This document shows, one piece after another, positions 24,806 to 33,721 of a stretch of DNA of 64,000 nt. Below the pieces are notes generated by a model that ran no database searches, had not been told where the DNA came from, and was given only the letters and a program-made list of their open reading frames with translations. The stretch comes from Massilia forsythiae. Lineage in GTDB: Bacteria; Pseudomonadota; Gammaproteobacteria; Burkholderiales; Burkholderiaceae_D. How positions within the stretch are numbered: the first letter of the stretch is position 1; each line of letters begins with the position of its first letter. The DNA lies in the NCBI RefSeq assembly GCF_012849555.1, contig NZ_CP051685.1, positions 1,736,001-1,800,000 of the forward strand. The letters run 5' to 3'. A program made the position numbers and the translations under genes.

Positions 24806-25744
24806 ATGAGCGACGCACACAATCAGCAGCAATCCCTGATTCAGACTCCCAAACAATTGATCGCTGCGGTCGCCGGTTTCTTCCTGGTGATCGTCATCGG
24901 CATCATCCTGCTGGTCATCTTCGTCACCAATAAACCCCTTCAAGGTGCCGGCGCGCAAACGAGCGAAGAAGCCGTTGCCGTGCGCGTGCGGCCGGTGGCC
25001 GAAGAAGGATTCGTGCTGAAGGACATCAATGCGCCCAAGGTGCTGCAGGCCGGTAACGCGGTGTTCACCGCCGTGTGCGCGGCCTGCCATGGCGCCGGCA
25101 TCGCCGGCGCGCCCAAGGTGGGCGACAACGGCGCCTGGGGTGCGCGCCTGGCGCAAGGCTACGACACGCTGGTGCAGCATGCGGTCCAGGGCATCCGCGC
25201 CATGCCGGCCAAGGGCGGCAATCCGGACCTCGACGACGTCGAAGTAGCGCGGGCGGTGGTCTACATGGCCAACCAGTCTGGCGCCAAATTCAAGGAACCG
25301 GAAGTGCCGGCCGCCGGTGCTGCAGCCGCAGGTACCACGGAGGCAGGCGCGGCGCCCGCCGGCGCTGCGCCGGCCCAGGCTGCGGCGCCATCCGCCCCGG
25401 CGCTGGCCGCGGCCACGCCCACCTCCCCAACGGTGACGCCGCCAGCCACCAATGTCGCCGCCACGACGCCGGCCGCGGTGCCGGCCGCAGGCGCCGCGAC
25501 CGGCAAGGCCTTGTACAGCTCCGCCTGCATCGCCTGCCATGGCGCCGGCATCGCGGGTGCGCCGAAGTTCGGCGACAAGGGCGCGTGGGCGGCGCGCATC
25601 GCCCAGGGCAGCAACGTGCTGTACGAGCATGCCATCAAGGGTTTCCAGGGCAAGAACGGCGTCATGCCGCCCAAGGGCGGCTCGTCGGCACCGGATGGCG
25701 ACGTCCGCGCCGCCGTCGATTACATGGTGGCGGCCGCCAAATAG
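24806..25744 (+). CDS. Membrane-anchored diheme cytochrome c (cytochrome c5-like)
   Basis: This 312-residue protein has one N-terminal membrane segment (about residues 20-45, AGFFLVIVIGIILLVIFV) and two cytochrome c domains separated by an Ala/Pro-rich linker (about 180-230). Heme sites are CAACH (Cys91-His95) and CIACH (Cys241-His245). Each is followed by the class I pattern GAGIAGAPK and a later Met ligand (MPAKGG and MPPKGG). The two domains look like an internal duplication. It should carry electrons at the periplasmic face of the inner membrane. AAGGA at 24797-24801 supports ATG 24806. It is monocistronic, after tRNA-Arg. Confidence 0.92.
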   Translation: MSDAHNQQQSLIQTPKQLIAAVAGFFLVIVIGIILLVIFVTNKPLQGAGAQTSEEAVAVRVRPVAEEGFVLKDINAPKVLQAGNAVFTAVCAACHGAGIAGAPKVGDNGAWGARLAQGYDTLVQHAVQGIRAMPAKGGNPDLDDVEVARAVVYMANQSGAKFKEPEVPAAGAAAAGTTEAGAAPAGAAPAQAAAPSAPALAAATPTSPTVTPPATNVAATTPAAVPAAGAATGKALYSSACIACHGAGIAGAPKFGDKGAWAARIAQGSNVLYEHAIKGFQGKNGVMPPKGGSSAPDGDVRAAVDYMVAAAK

Positions 25745-25789
25745 ACGCATGGCCAGGGCGGCGTGTCCTGCGCCGCTTCAGACCGCCGG

Positions 25790-26185
25790 TCAAGAAGGCT
25801 GGCGGTTTCCCGTAAACACGGCGCGCTTGGAAATGGCGAAGTTGAACAGCATCGCCACCGCGGATCCCGCCGCCACCCCCAGGAACAGGTTCAAGGTGCG
25901 GTGGTCCGTCAGCCACAGCCAGGTTTGATATACCGCCACGTTGATGGCGCCGCCGACGCTGGTGAGCAGCAGATAGCTGAGCCACTCGCGCACCGATCCC
26001 CTGCCCTGCTGCACGAACGTGAAATGGCGGTTGACCTTCCAGGTGACGGTCGCCGCGATCACGAAGGACAGCACGCGGCCGGCCACCGTCCCCAGTCCGA
26101 GCCAGGTGACGGCCGCGTACAGCATGCCGAAGTCGGTGACGAAGCCGAGCGCGCCGACCAGCCCGAAGCGCAGGAACTGTTTCAA
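25790..26185 (-). CDS. GtrA-family membrane protein
   Basis: This small 131-residue protein has four hydrophobic segments in the GtrA pattern: QFLRFGLVGALGFVTDFGML at the start, then NRHFTFV after the second segment, and FNFAISKRAVF at the end. GtrA-like proteins are thought to flip or help present polyprenyl-phosphate-linked sugars. The start is TTG at 26185, overlapping the stop of the preceding GT2 gene (26182-26184), which indicates coupling. It is the third gene of a GT39-GT2-GtrA operon. Being coupled to a DPM1-like GT2 strongly supports a lipid-linked sugar role. Confidence 0.88.
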   Translation of the reverse strand: MKQFLRFGLVGALGFVTDFGMLYAAVTWLGLGTVAGRVLSFVIAATVTWKVNRHFTFVQQGRGSVREWLSYLLLTSVGGAINVAVYQTWLWLTDHRTLNLFLGVAAGSAVAMLFNFAISKRAVFTGNRQPS

Positions 26186-27186
26186 GCGCGTTTACCCAGC
26201 ATGGCGCCCACCGACGGCACCGTCAGGTAGGCCAGGCGTTTCATTTCGCGCCGGCCGTGGGTGACGGTGTCCAGGACCAGGCCGCAGGTCAGCGCCAGGC
26301 AGGCCAGCAGCATGGTGCTGGCCGCCAGCACGGCGGTAGGCAGGCGCGGCACCAGGCCGGTCTCCAGGTAGGTCATCACCACCGGCACCGACAAGCCCAG
26401 CGACACCAGTGCCAGCAGCGCGAAGATGATCGAGTAGAAGAACAGCGGGCGCTCGTCCTTGAACAGCCTGGTGATCATGCGCAGGATGCGCCAGCCGTCG
26501 CGGTAGGTCGACAGCTTGCTCTGCGAACCTTCCAGGCGCGCGCCGTACGGCGTGTTCAGTTCGCCGATCGGCATGCGCAGCTGCAGCGCATGCACCGTCA
26601 GTTCGGTCTCGATCTCGAAACCGTTCGACAGCGCCGGAAAGGATTTCACGTAGCGCCGCGAAAACACGCGGTAGCCGGACAGGATGTCGGTGAAGCGGTT
26701 GCCGAACAGGTTGGCGACGAAGCCGGTGAACAGGGCGTTGCCGAAGCGGTGGCCGGCGCGGTAGGCGGCCACCTCGGAATCGACCCGGCAACCCACCACC
26801 ATGTCCAGGTTGTCGTCGATCAGCTTGGCGATCAGCGCCGGCGCGCTGGCGGCGTCGTACGTGATGTCGCCGTCGCACATCAGGTAGATGTCGGCATCGA
26901 CGTCGGCGAACATGCGGCGCACCACGTTGCCCTTGCCCTGCAGGGTTTCGCTGCGCACGATGGCGCCGGCGGCGGCGGCCACCGCCGAGGTGCGGTCCTT
27001 CGAGTTGTTGTCGTAGACGTAGATGCGGGCTTGCGGTAATTCCTTGCGGAACCCCTCGACCACGGCGCCGATCGCCGCCTCTTCGTTGTAACACGGCAAA
27101 ATCACGGCGATGTCGACGCCGGCGAACATGGGGTTGGCCACGCCGATCGGCATGACCTTTCCCGGCGTCCTGGAGATGGATTCCAT
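26182..27186 (-). CDS. Dolichyl/undecaprenyl-phosphate sugar synthase-like GT2
   Basis: This 334-residue GT2 enzyme is of the DPM1/GtrB/ArnC type. Catalytic features are VDIAVILPCYNEEAAI, YVYDNNSKDRT, MCDGDITYDA (DXD-like metal site) and LSGYRVFSRRYVKSFP. Two hydrophobic segments near the C-terminus (about 265-285 and 295-320) anchor it to the membrane. It should charge polyprenyl phosphate with a sugar, the donor for the GT39 enzyme encoded upstream. ATG 27186 (MESISRTPG) follows the GT39 stop by 11 bp. Confidence 0.87.
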   Translation of the reverse strand: MESISRTPGKVMPIGVANPMFAGVDIAVILPCYNEEAAIGAVVEGFRKELPQARIYVYDNNSKDRTSAVAAAAGAIVRSETLQGKGNVVRRMFADVDADIYLMCDGDITYDAASAPALIAKLIDDNLDMVVGCRVDSEVAAYRAGHRFGNALFTGFVANLFGNRFTDILSGYRVFSRRYVKSFPALSNGFEIETELTVHALQLRMPIGELNTPYGARLEGSQSKLSTYRDGWRILRMITRLFKDERPLFFYSIIFALLALVSLGLSVPVVMTYLETGLVPRLPTAVLAASTMLLACLALTCGLVLDTVTHGRREMKRLAYLTVPSVGAMLGKRA

Positions 27187-27197
27187 GCTGTTCCTAA

Positions 27198-28844
27198 CTA
27201 CTGTAATTTGGTGAGAGAAGTGACCTTGGCGGGAATGCCGAGGCTGCGCACGGCGGCGAGGTCGGGAACCGCCCTGGCGCTGGCCGCGTAGACTTCGGTG
27301 GTGCCGGCGCGGTACTGGTGCGCCAGGCGCTGCTGCAGGGTGAAACCGGAGCCGGCGGCGGCCAGCGCATCGCGCAGCTGCGCACTGTGCGGATAGGCAG
27401 GGCGGTCGTGTTCGCGCACCACCACCACGTATTGCACGCCGAGCCGGCGCAGTTCGGCCAGCACCTGTTCGCGCTCGGCGTACTTGAGCGCATAGCTGCT
27501 GCCCATGAAATTCGAGTCGGCCAGCAGTTTCGAAGCGCGCACCACGTAGCCTCGCAAATGGCGGTCGCGCACCGCGCTCTGGGCGATGAAGGCGCCCTCG
27601 GCGCTGGCCGGACCGTCGATGACGGTCACCACCGGCGCATCGTGCGCGGCCAGCCGTGCCGACAGCATGGCGATGCCGGTATCGGCCTTGGGTTCGCGCT
27701 GCGCCAGGTGCAGCACGCCCGGCACCGCCATCACGGCCGCCAGCACGGCGCCCAGGATGGCGGCCGTACGCGCCGTTGCGCCCGCCGGCAGCAGCGCCGG
27801 CAGGCGCCAGGCGCCGAGCAGTGCCAGCACCACGACCGCCGGCAGCGCCGGCGCCATGTAGCGGTCGACGATGTCCACCGGCACCAGCGACTGCAGGGTC
27901 AGCGTGGCGAGCACCAGGCTGATCAGGCCGCTGACGATGGCCCAGCGCCGGGCCGACTGGCCGCGCTCGCGGTATTCGGCCGCCACCGCGAACACGGCCA
28001 GCAGCACGCCGACCGGCGTCAGGTTGTGCCACAGAGTGGCGAGGTTGGCGGCCAGCGCCTTCATCGCATAGGCGGGGCCGGCCTGGTAATTGAAGCCGTC
28101 GGCGGCGATTTTCGCGGTCAGCATGTACCACGGCACCACCAGCACGGCAGCCAGCAGCGCGGCAACGACCAGGCGCACCGACAGCAGCAGGCGCCAGCGG
28201 CCCGTCAACGCGATGTGAAACACGGGGATGAAGACCGCCAGCCAGCCATTGCCCTTCATGAGCACGGCCAGCGCCGCCAGCAGCGCGAAGCCGAACGCCC
28301 TGCCCCAGCCCGGCTGTTCCGCATAGGCGATCCACACCGCGGTGGCGGCGACCAGGCAGGCGGCCAGGGGCTGGTCGACCATGAACATCAGGTTGCCCTC
28401 GATGACCAGCGGCGTCAGCACGTAGACCAGTATCCCGGCGATCGCGGTGCGGCGGTTGCACAGCATGGCCAGCGCGGCGGCGATGCCCAGCGCCGGCAGG
28501 GCCGACACCAGCACGTTGATCGCGAACGCCACCGGCATGGTCGGCGGCAGCACTAGGAACAGCAAACCCAGGAAGCCGTAGTAGGCGGGCGGCCAGTGGC
28601 CGATCGAAATCTTCGGATAGTGGATATAGAACTCGGTTGCCGCGCCCATCGGATTGGCGCCCAGGTGATGCCGCAGGTAATCGGCGATGAAATAGCCGTT
28701 CAAGAAATGGGAGGGTTCATCGGCGCCGGAAAATCCCGACTGGTATGAACGCGCCAGCACCATCGTCAGGGTGCCGAACAAAAGGGCGCACAGGTAAGCC
28801 GCGAAAAGGAAGGAAAAGGAAGGGCGCTGCGCGGGTGCTTGCAT
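27198..28844 (-). CDS. GT39/ArnT-like membrane glycosyltransferase
   Basis: This 548-residue GT-C-type protein has roughly ten to twelve hydrophobic segments and the acidic first-loop motif SGADEPSHF, equivalent to the catalytic Asp-Glu of dolichyl-phosphate-mannose/ArnT enzymes. IGHWPPAYYGFLGL is a further conserved loop. The C-terminal periplasmic region (about 400-548) is soluble. It would transfer a sugar from a polyprenyl carrier to an extracytoplasmic acceptor. ATG 28844 (MQAPAQRPS) is chosen; an in-frame TTG at 28877 is possible. It is the first gene of the GT39-GT2-GtrA operon. Confidence 0.83.
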   Translation of the reverse strand: MQAPAQRPSFSFLFAAYLCALLFGTLTMVLARSYQSGFSGADEPSHFLNGYFIADYLRHHLGANPMGAATEFYIHYPKISIGHWPPAYYGFLGLLFLVLPPTMPVAFAINVLVSALPALGIAAALAMLCNRRTAIAGILVYVLTPLVIEGNLMFMVDQPLAACLVAATAVWIAYAEQPGWGRAFGFALLAALAVLMKGNGWLAVFIPVFHIALTGRWRLLLSVRLVVAALLAAVLVVPWYMLTAKIAADGFNYQAGPAYAMKALAANLATLWHNLTPVGVLLAVFAVAAEYRERGQSARRWAIVSGLISLVLATLTLQSLVPVDIVDRYMAPALPAVVVLALLGAWRLPALLPAGATARTAAILGAVLAAVMAVPGVLHLAQREPKADTGIAMLSARLAAHDAPVVTVIDGPASAEGAFIAQSAVRDRHLRGYVVRASKLLADSNFMGSSYALKYAEREQVLAELRRLGVQYVVVVREHDRPAYPHSAQLRDALAAAGSGFTLQQRLAHQYRAGTTEVYAASARAVPDLAAVRSLGIPAKVTSLTKLQ

Positions 28845-29601
28845 CGAATTCGTCAGGTAGCAATTACATTTAAGCAACGACGTTGCTAAATATTAAATTC
28901 TATACGCATTCCATGAATTTTATGCACGCACGATGTCTGATTGTTGTACGCATGTAAGGAATATTTGAAGGCAACGCACACAACCTTCCAAAAGGCAACT
29001 CAATTACACAATATTACATATTTTGCAATAAATTCCTTGAATGATTCCAGGAAGAAGGTATTTCTGCCATCCCATCGTGCCATCGTTAGTTCGAAAAGCT
29101 TGTAAAAAAATTACTATAAGTAACTGTGTGAAATAATCTCTGAAATATTTGACAAATATTTGACGTTAAAATACAACGAAATACAAATCGATAGAATTTT
29201 TTTCTTGCCTGTTTGGTCCGAATAACAGCTAAAAACATTGACTTAAAACTATTTTCTTAATCAAACCATGTTCATAAAGCATGATCGGTGGCCCCTATCC
29301 CGCTCACCGGCACCAAGACCACTTATCCTCCTTGCATACTGTTCAGTTCAGGATTTTCATAGAGAAAGCTACCGTATATGTTACATATGAATTAACAAAT
29401 ATCAGTGCCTTTCAGCCCTGTTTTATTTATCAAATATTCATTTTTACTAGCATAAGTCTATGATTTATTGACAGATTCTCACTATTAACTGTTCAGTATT
29501 CGCTGTTACAAATACTTACAAAGAGCGTGTCTAAAATCTCGTAAGCTTCAAACTTTCCAGCAGGAATAACTTCCACCAAGAATTTGCTCGAGAGGAAAGA
29601 C
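28845..29601. other. AT-rich gene-free region before the beta-helix gene
   Basis: This 757-bp stretch is strikingly AT-rich for the window and has no supportable gene. It contains a perfect tandem of an 11-base unit, AAATATTTGAC, at 29143-29153 and 29154-29164. An inverted repeat ATATG-TTA-CATAT lies at 29376-29388, and a perfect TTGACA at 29468-29473 has no good -10 partner. It must hold promoters for the GT39 operon (minus) and the beta-helix gene (plus). Confidence 0.6.
29143..29164. repeat. Two tandem 11-bp direct repeats, candidate operator
   Basis: AAATATTTGAC occurs twice with no gap. The 11-base period places both copies on the same helix face, a common arrangement for a regulator binding site. 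No regulator is identified. Confidence 0.35.
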
Positions 29602-31443
29602 ATGCACCAGCTGTCCCATATCGCATCGCTCAACGGACAATTTGCCTTGACGCGTTTTGCTCCAGTCATGCTGCTTTCGCTCCTCGCCGCAGGCAGCGTT
29701 TCGGCAGCAACCTTGTCGGCTGGTCCCGGCAAGACCTATGCCACGCCCTGCGCAGCCATCGGTGCCGCCAAGGATGGCGATACCGTCGAAATCACTGGTA
29801 ACAATACTTACAGTGGCGACGTGTGCAAAATTCAGCGCAACAACCTGACCGTGCGCGGCGTGAATGGCCGCGCCAAGATCAATGCCAATGGCGCCAATGC
29901 GATGGGCAAGGCGATCTGGGTCGTCACCGGCGACAACGTCACCATCGACAACGTCGAAATGTACGGCGCCAAAGTGCCGGACCGTAACGGCGCAGCCCTG
30001 CGCCTGGAAGGCACCGGCTTCACGCTGCGTAACAGCTTCCTGCACGACAATGAAAACGGCATCCTGAGCGGCGCCAACACCAACAGCGACGTGCTGATCG
30101 AGTACACCGAATTCGGCCACAACGGCTATGGCGACGGTTACTCCCACAACCTGTACATCGGTAACGTCAAGAGCCTGACCTTCCGCTACAACTTCTCGCA
30201 CGATGCCAACATCGGCCACAACCTGAAGTCGCGCGCCCAGGTCAACACCATCTACAACAACCGCTTCTCCAGCCTAGCGCCGGGCCAGGCCGGCACCACC
30301 GCCCTGGGCCAGCCGAGCTACGAGATCGACCTGCCGAACGCCGGCACCGCCTACGTCATCGGCAACGTCATCGAGCAGCCGGCCGCCAACCAGAACCCGA
30401 ACATGCTGGCGTTCGGCGAGGAAGGCGCGTCCAATCCGACCCAGGACCTGTACGTGGTCAACAACACCTTCCTGAACGATGCCGGCTCCGGTACCTTCGT
30501 GATGGTCGGTTCCGCCGTGACCACCCCGGTCCTGCTGCAAAACAATATTTTTGCAGGCAACGGCACCATGACCACCCAGGCCAAGGCCATCGACAAGACC
30601 AACTTTCGTTCGCTCGTGCCGGCGTTCGTGGATCGTCTTAACTATGACCTGCACCCTGTCCTCAACGCGGCAGTGATCAACGCCGGCTCGGCGCCGGGTT
30701 CCACCGCCAACGGCTTCTCGCTGGCCCCGATCGCCCAGTACAAGCACCTGGCCGCCGGCGAAAACCGCACCAACGTCGGCCAGATCGACATCGGCGCCTA
30801 CGAGGCCGGCAGCATTAACACGGCGTCCGTGCTGCCGATCGTGAACTGGACCGTGTGCGCCGCCGAAAACGGCACCTGCTCGTTCAGCGGCACCCATGAA
30901 GTGCGCTACGGCTCGGGCATCACCTTCGTGTCGAAGATCGTCACCGGCTCGGTGTCCTGCTCGAACGCGGTGTTCGGCGACCCGACCCCGAACGAGGCCA
31001 AGTCGTGCAGCGTGTCCAGCGAAGACGCGAGCGGCGCCGCGCAGCCGGCGGCAACCTGGCTGGGCTGCGCCGACGAAGGCGGCACCTGCTCCTTCAGCGG
31101 CACCCACGAAGTGCGCTACGGTTCGGGCACCAGCTTCGTGTCGAAGATCGTGAGCGGCTCGGTATCGTGCTCGAACGCAGTGTTCGGCGACCCGACCCCG
31201 AACGTGTTCAAGTCGTGCAGCTATTCGACCGCGGACGCGACCGCCACCACCGAAACCTGGCAGAGCTGCGCCAGCGAAGGCGGGACCTGCGCCTTCAGCG
31301 GCACCCGTGAAGTGCGCTACGGCGCCGGCACCACCTTCGTCAGCAAGGTGGTCAGCGGTTCGACCGCCTGCACCAACGACGTGTTCGGCGACCCGGTCTA
31401 CGGCACCGCCAAGTCGTGCAGCTACTCCAGCATCACGCGCTAA
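29602..31443 (+). CDS. Secreted right-handed beta-helix protein with three Cys-rich C-terminal repeats
   Basis: This 613-residue protein has a Sec signal peptide (cleavage likely after SVSA at residue 35). A parallel beta-helix domain (about 45-400) has repeated short strands such as NVTIDNVEMYGAKV, FTLRNSFLHDNENGI, VLIEYTEFGHNG and LTFRYNFSHDANIGHN. This fold is shared by polysaccharide lyases and depolymerases. Three near-identical units of about 55 residues follow at about 416-470, 486-540 and 553-607. Each has the pattern W..C..E.GTCSFSGTHEVRYG and then CSNAVFGDP with a final KSCS. There is no PEP-CTERM tail. The start at 29602 has AGGA at 29593-29596. A role on the cell's own polysaccharide is inferred only; substrate and catalytic residues are unknown. 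Confidence 0.8.
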   Translation: MHQLSHIASLNGQFALTRFAPVMLLSLLAAGSVSAATLSAGPGKTYATPCAAIGAAKDGDTVEITGNNTYSGDVCKIQRNNLTVRGVNGRAKINANGANAMGKAIWVVTGDNVTIDNVEMYGAKVPDRNGAALRLEGTGFTLRNSFLHDNENGILSGANTNSDVLIEYTEFGHNGYGDGYSHNLYIGNVKSLTFRYNFSHDANIGHNLKSRAQVNTIYNNRFSSLAPGQAGTTALGQPSYEIDLPNAGTAYVIGNVIEQPAANQNPNMLAFGEEGASNPTQDLYVVNNTFLNDAGSGTFVMVGSAVTTPVLLQNNIFAGNGTMTTQAKAIDKTNFRSLVPAFVDRLNYDLHPVLNAAVINAGSAPGSTANGFSLAPIAQYKHLAAGENRTNVGQIDIGAYEAGSINTASVLPIVNWTVCAAENGTCSFSGTHEVRYGSGITFVSKIVTGSVSCSNAVFGDPTPNEAKSCSVSSEDASGAAQPAATWLGCADEGGTCSFSGTHEVRYGSGTSFVSKIVSGSVSCSNAVFGDPTPNVFKSCSYSTADATATTETWQSCASEGGTCAFSGTREVRYGAGTTFVSKVVSGSTACTNDVFGDPVYGTAKSCSYSSITR

Positions 31444-31484
31444 GGCGCATGCATCTCCGCTCCTGGACTACCGGGAGCGGGCGC

Positions 31485-31516
31485 AAAAAAAGGCCGCGAC
31501 GTTCGCGGCCTTTTTT
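31485..31516. terminator. Strong bidirectional intrinsic terminator
   Basis: The perfect arms 31486-31499 and 31503-31516 (GGCCGCGA stem flanked by A-run and T-run) enclose a CGT loop. It serves the beta-helix gene on + and the convergent M13 peptidase gene on minus. Confidence 0.9.
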
Positions 31517-31549
31517 CATCTCGTCACCGTAGCGACGATCGGATGCGCA

Positions 31550-33631
31550 TTACCAGATGATCACGCGCTCCTTCGGCGCCAGGTACATCTTGTCGCCCTG
31601 CTTCACCTTGAAGGCGTCGTAGAAGCCCGGCTGGTTCTTCAGCGTGCCGTTGGCGCGGAACTGGCCCGGCGAGTGCGGATCGGTCTTCACCTGCACGATC
31701 TGCTGCTGCTCGCGCATCTTGGTGCGCCATACCTGCGCCCAGCCCATGTACAGGCGCTGTTCGCCGCTGAGGCCGTCGATCACCGGCGCCTTCTTGCCGT
31801 TCAACGAGATTTTATAGGCCTTGTAGGCGATCGCCAGGCCCGAGTTGTCGGCGATGTTCTCGCCCAGGGTCAGCTCGCCGTTGACGTTGTAGCCCGGCAG
31901 CGGGCTGAACGCGTTGTACTGCTCGACCAGCATCTTGGTCTTGGCCTTGAAGTTCTTGTGGTCGCTGGCGGTCCACCAGTCGCGCAGGTTGCCGTTGCCG
32001 TCGTACTGCGCGCCCTGGTCGTCGAAGCCGTGGCTGATCTCGTGGCCGATCACGGCGCCGATGCCGCCGTAGTTGACCGCATCGTCCGCCTTGGCATCGA
32101 AGAACGGCGGCTGCAGGATCGCGGCCGGGAACACGATCTCGTTCATCTCCGGGTTGTAGTAGGCGTTGATGGTCTGCGGCGTCATGCCCCACTCGTCGCG
32201 GTCGATCGGACGGCCCAGCTTGTCCAGCTCGCGGTCGGCCTCGACCACGCGCGAACGCATCACGTTGCCGACCAGGTCGTCACGCTTGACGACCAGCTTC
32301 GAGTAATCCTTCCACTTGTTCGGATAGCCGATCTTCGGGGTGAACTTGGCCAGCTTGGCTTGCGCTTCCTTCTTGGTCGCCGGGCTCATCCAGTCCAGCT
32401 TGTCGATGCTCTGTTTATAAGCGGTCAACAGGTTCTGCACCAGCGCTTCCATGCGCGCCTTTTTCTCCGGCGAGAAGTACTCGGCCACGTACAGCTTGCC
32501 CAGCGCCTCGCCCTGCGAACGCTCGACGATGCCGACGCCGCGCTTCCAGCGCGGTTCGATTTCCTTCACGCCCGACAGGGTCTTGCCGTAGAAGTCGAAA
32601 CGCTCGTCGACGAAGGCTTTCGACAGGTAGCTGGCATAGCCGTCCACCAGGTGCAGCGACAGGTAGGCCTTCCAGGTATTCAGCGGGGTCTTGTCGGAGA
32701 CCGCGACGAAGGACTTCAGGTAGGTCGGCTGGCCGACGATCACATAACTCGTCTTGGCGGCGATGCCGGACGCCTGCAGCCAGGTCTTCCAGTCGTAGCC
32801 CGGCGCCAGCTTGTCCATGTCGGCCAGGTCGACCTTGTTGTAGGCCTTGATCGGGTCGCGCAGCTCGACCTTGGTCCACTGGATCTTGGCCAGCTCGGTC
32901 TCGAAGTCGACGATCGCCTTGGCATTGGCGGCGGCGTTCTTGTCGCCGGCCATGGCGAGGGTCTTCTGCACGTGCGCCATGTACTTGGCCTTCGCATCGG
33001 CCAGCTTGGCGTCGTCCGCCTTGAGGTAGTAGTCGCGGTCCGGCATGCCCAGGCCGCCCTGGCCGATGTCCGGCACGTACTTGGTCGAATCCTTGTTGTC
33101 CTGGTGGATGCCGAAGTCGTACGGCACGTTGACGCCGATCTTGCCCAGGTGCGCCAGCAGCGCCGGCAGTTCCGACTTGTCCTTCAGCGCGGCGATCTTG
33201 TCCAGTTCCGCGCGCAGCGGGGTCACACCCAGCTGCTCCAGGCGCGCCTCGTCCATGAAGCTGGCGTAGAAGTCACCGATACGTTGGGCATCGGTGGCGC
33301 TGCTCGGATTGCCGGCGGACGCCTTTTCGATGATGCCGCGCAGTTGCGGCAGCGTGTTCTCGCGCAGTTCCATGAACGAGCCCCAGCTCGATTTGTCGGC
33401 CGGGATCTCGACCGTCTTGAGCCACTTGCCGTTCAGGTACTCGAAGAAATCGTCCTGCGCCCGCACGGACGGTTCGATGTACTGGGTGGCGATGCCGGAC
33501 GCCAGGGTCTGGCCGTTCTTGGCGCTGCTGCTCTTGGCGGCGGCGCCGGCACCGCCGGTGGCGTCGGCGGCATGGCCCAGGCTGGCGATCAGGGCCAGCG
33601 TCAGGGCGCTCAACAGGTACTGCTTCTTCAT
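31550..33631 (-). CDS. M13 (neprilysin/PepO) family zinc metallopeptidase, copy 1
   Basis: This 693-residue secreted peptidase has a signal peptide (MKKQYLLSALTLALIASLGH, cleavage near residue 21), then the M13 N-terminal domain and the catalytic domain. Zinc ligands are His530 and His534 in GHEISHGFDD, and Glu591 in GENIADNSG with Asp595. NAYYNP and the C-terminal PKERVIIW are family hallmarks. The length is normal. It should act on oligopeptides in the periplasm or outside. GGGAGAAGAG precedes the ATG. A paralogous copy lies 90 bp upstream on the same strand, so the two may be co-transcribed. Confidence 0.93.
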   Translation of the reverse strand: MKKQYLLSALTLALIASLGHAADATGGAGAAAKSSSAKNGQTLASGIATQYIEPSVRAQDDFFEYLNGKWLKTVEIPADKSSWGSFMELRENTLPQLRGIIEKASAGNPSSATDAQRIGDFYASFMDEARLEQLGVTPLRAELDKIAALKDKSELPALLAHLGKIGVNVPYDFGIHQDNKDSTKYVPDIGQGGLGMPDRDYYLKADDAKLADAKAKYMAHVQKTLAMAGDKNAAANAKAIVDFETELAKIQWTKVELRDPIKAYNKVDLADMDKLAPGYDWKTWLQASGIAAKTSYVIVGQPTYLKSFVAVSDKTPLNTWKAYLSLHLVDGYASYLSKAFVDERFDFYGKTLSGVKEIEPRWKRGVGIVERSQGEALGKLYVAEYFSPEKKARMEALVQNLLTAYKQSIDKLDWMSPATKKEAQAKLAKFTPKIGYPNKWKDYSKLVVKRDDLVGNVMRSRVVEADRELDKLGRPIDRDEWGMTPQTINAYYNPEMNEIVFPAAILQPPFFDAKADDAVNYGGIGAVIGHEISHGFDDQGAQYDGNGNLRDWWTASDHKNFKAKTKMLVEQYNAFSPLPGYNVNGELTLGENIADNSGLAIAYKAYKISLNGKKAPVIDGLSGEQRLYMGWAQVWRTKMREQQQIVQVKTDPHSPGQFRANGTLKNQPGFYDAFKVKQGDKMYLAPKERVIIW

Positions 33632-33721
33632 CTCTTCTCCCTTGGATAGTCTTGGATGAACACGGTCGGCGCAATGGCGCCGGCCGTTACCGCTTGTGGC
33701 GATTTTGCTAAATGCCCGAGA

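Noticed and set aside
29468..29473. Perfect TTGACA as a promoter for the beta-helix gene
   Set aside because: No acceptable -10 lies 16-18 bp downstream, so a promoter cannot be supported from this alone.
31258..31443. Possible PEP-CTERM sorting tail on the beta-helix protein
   Set aside because: The C-terminus is a Cys-rich module ending in SSITR, with no VPEP motif or membrane segment.
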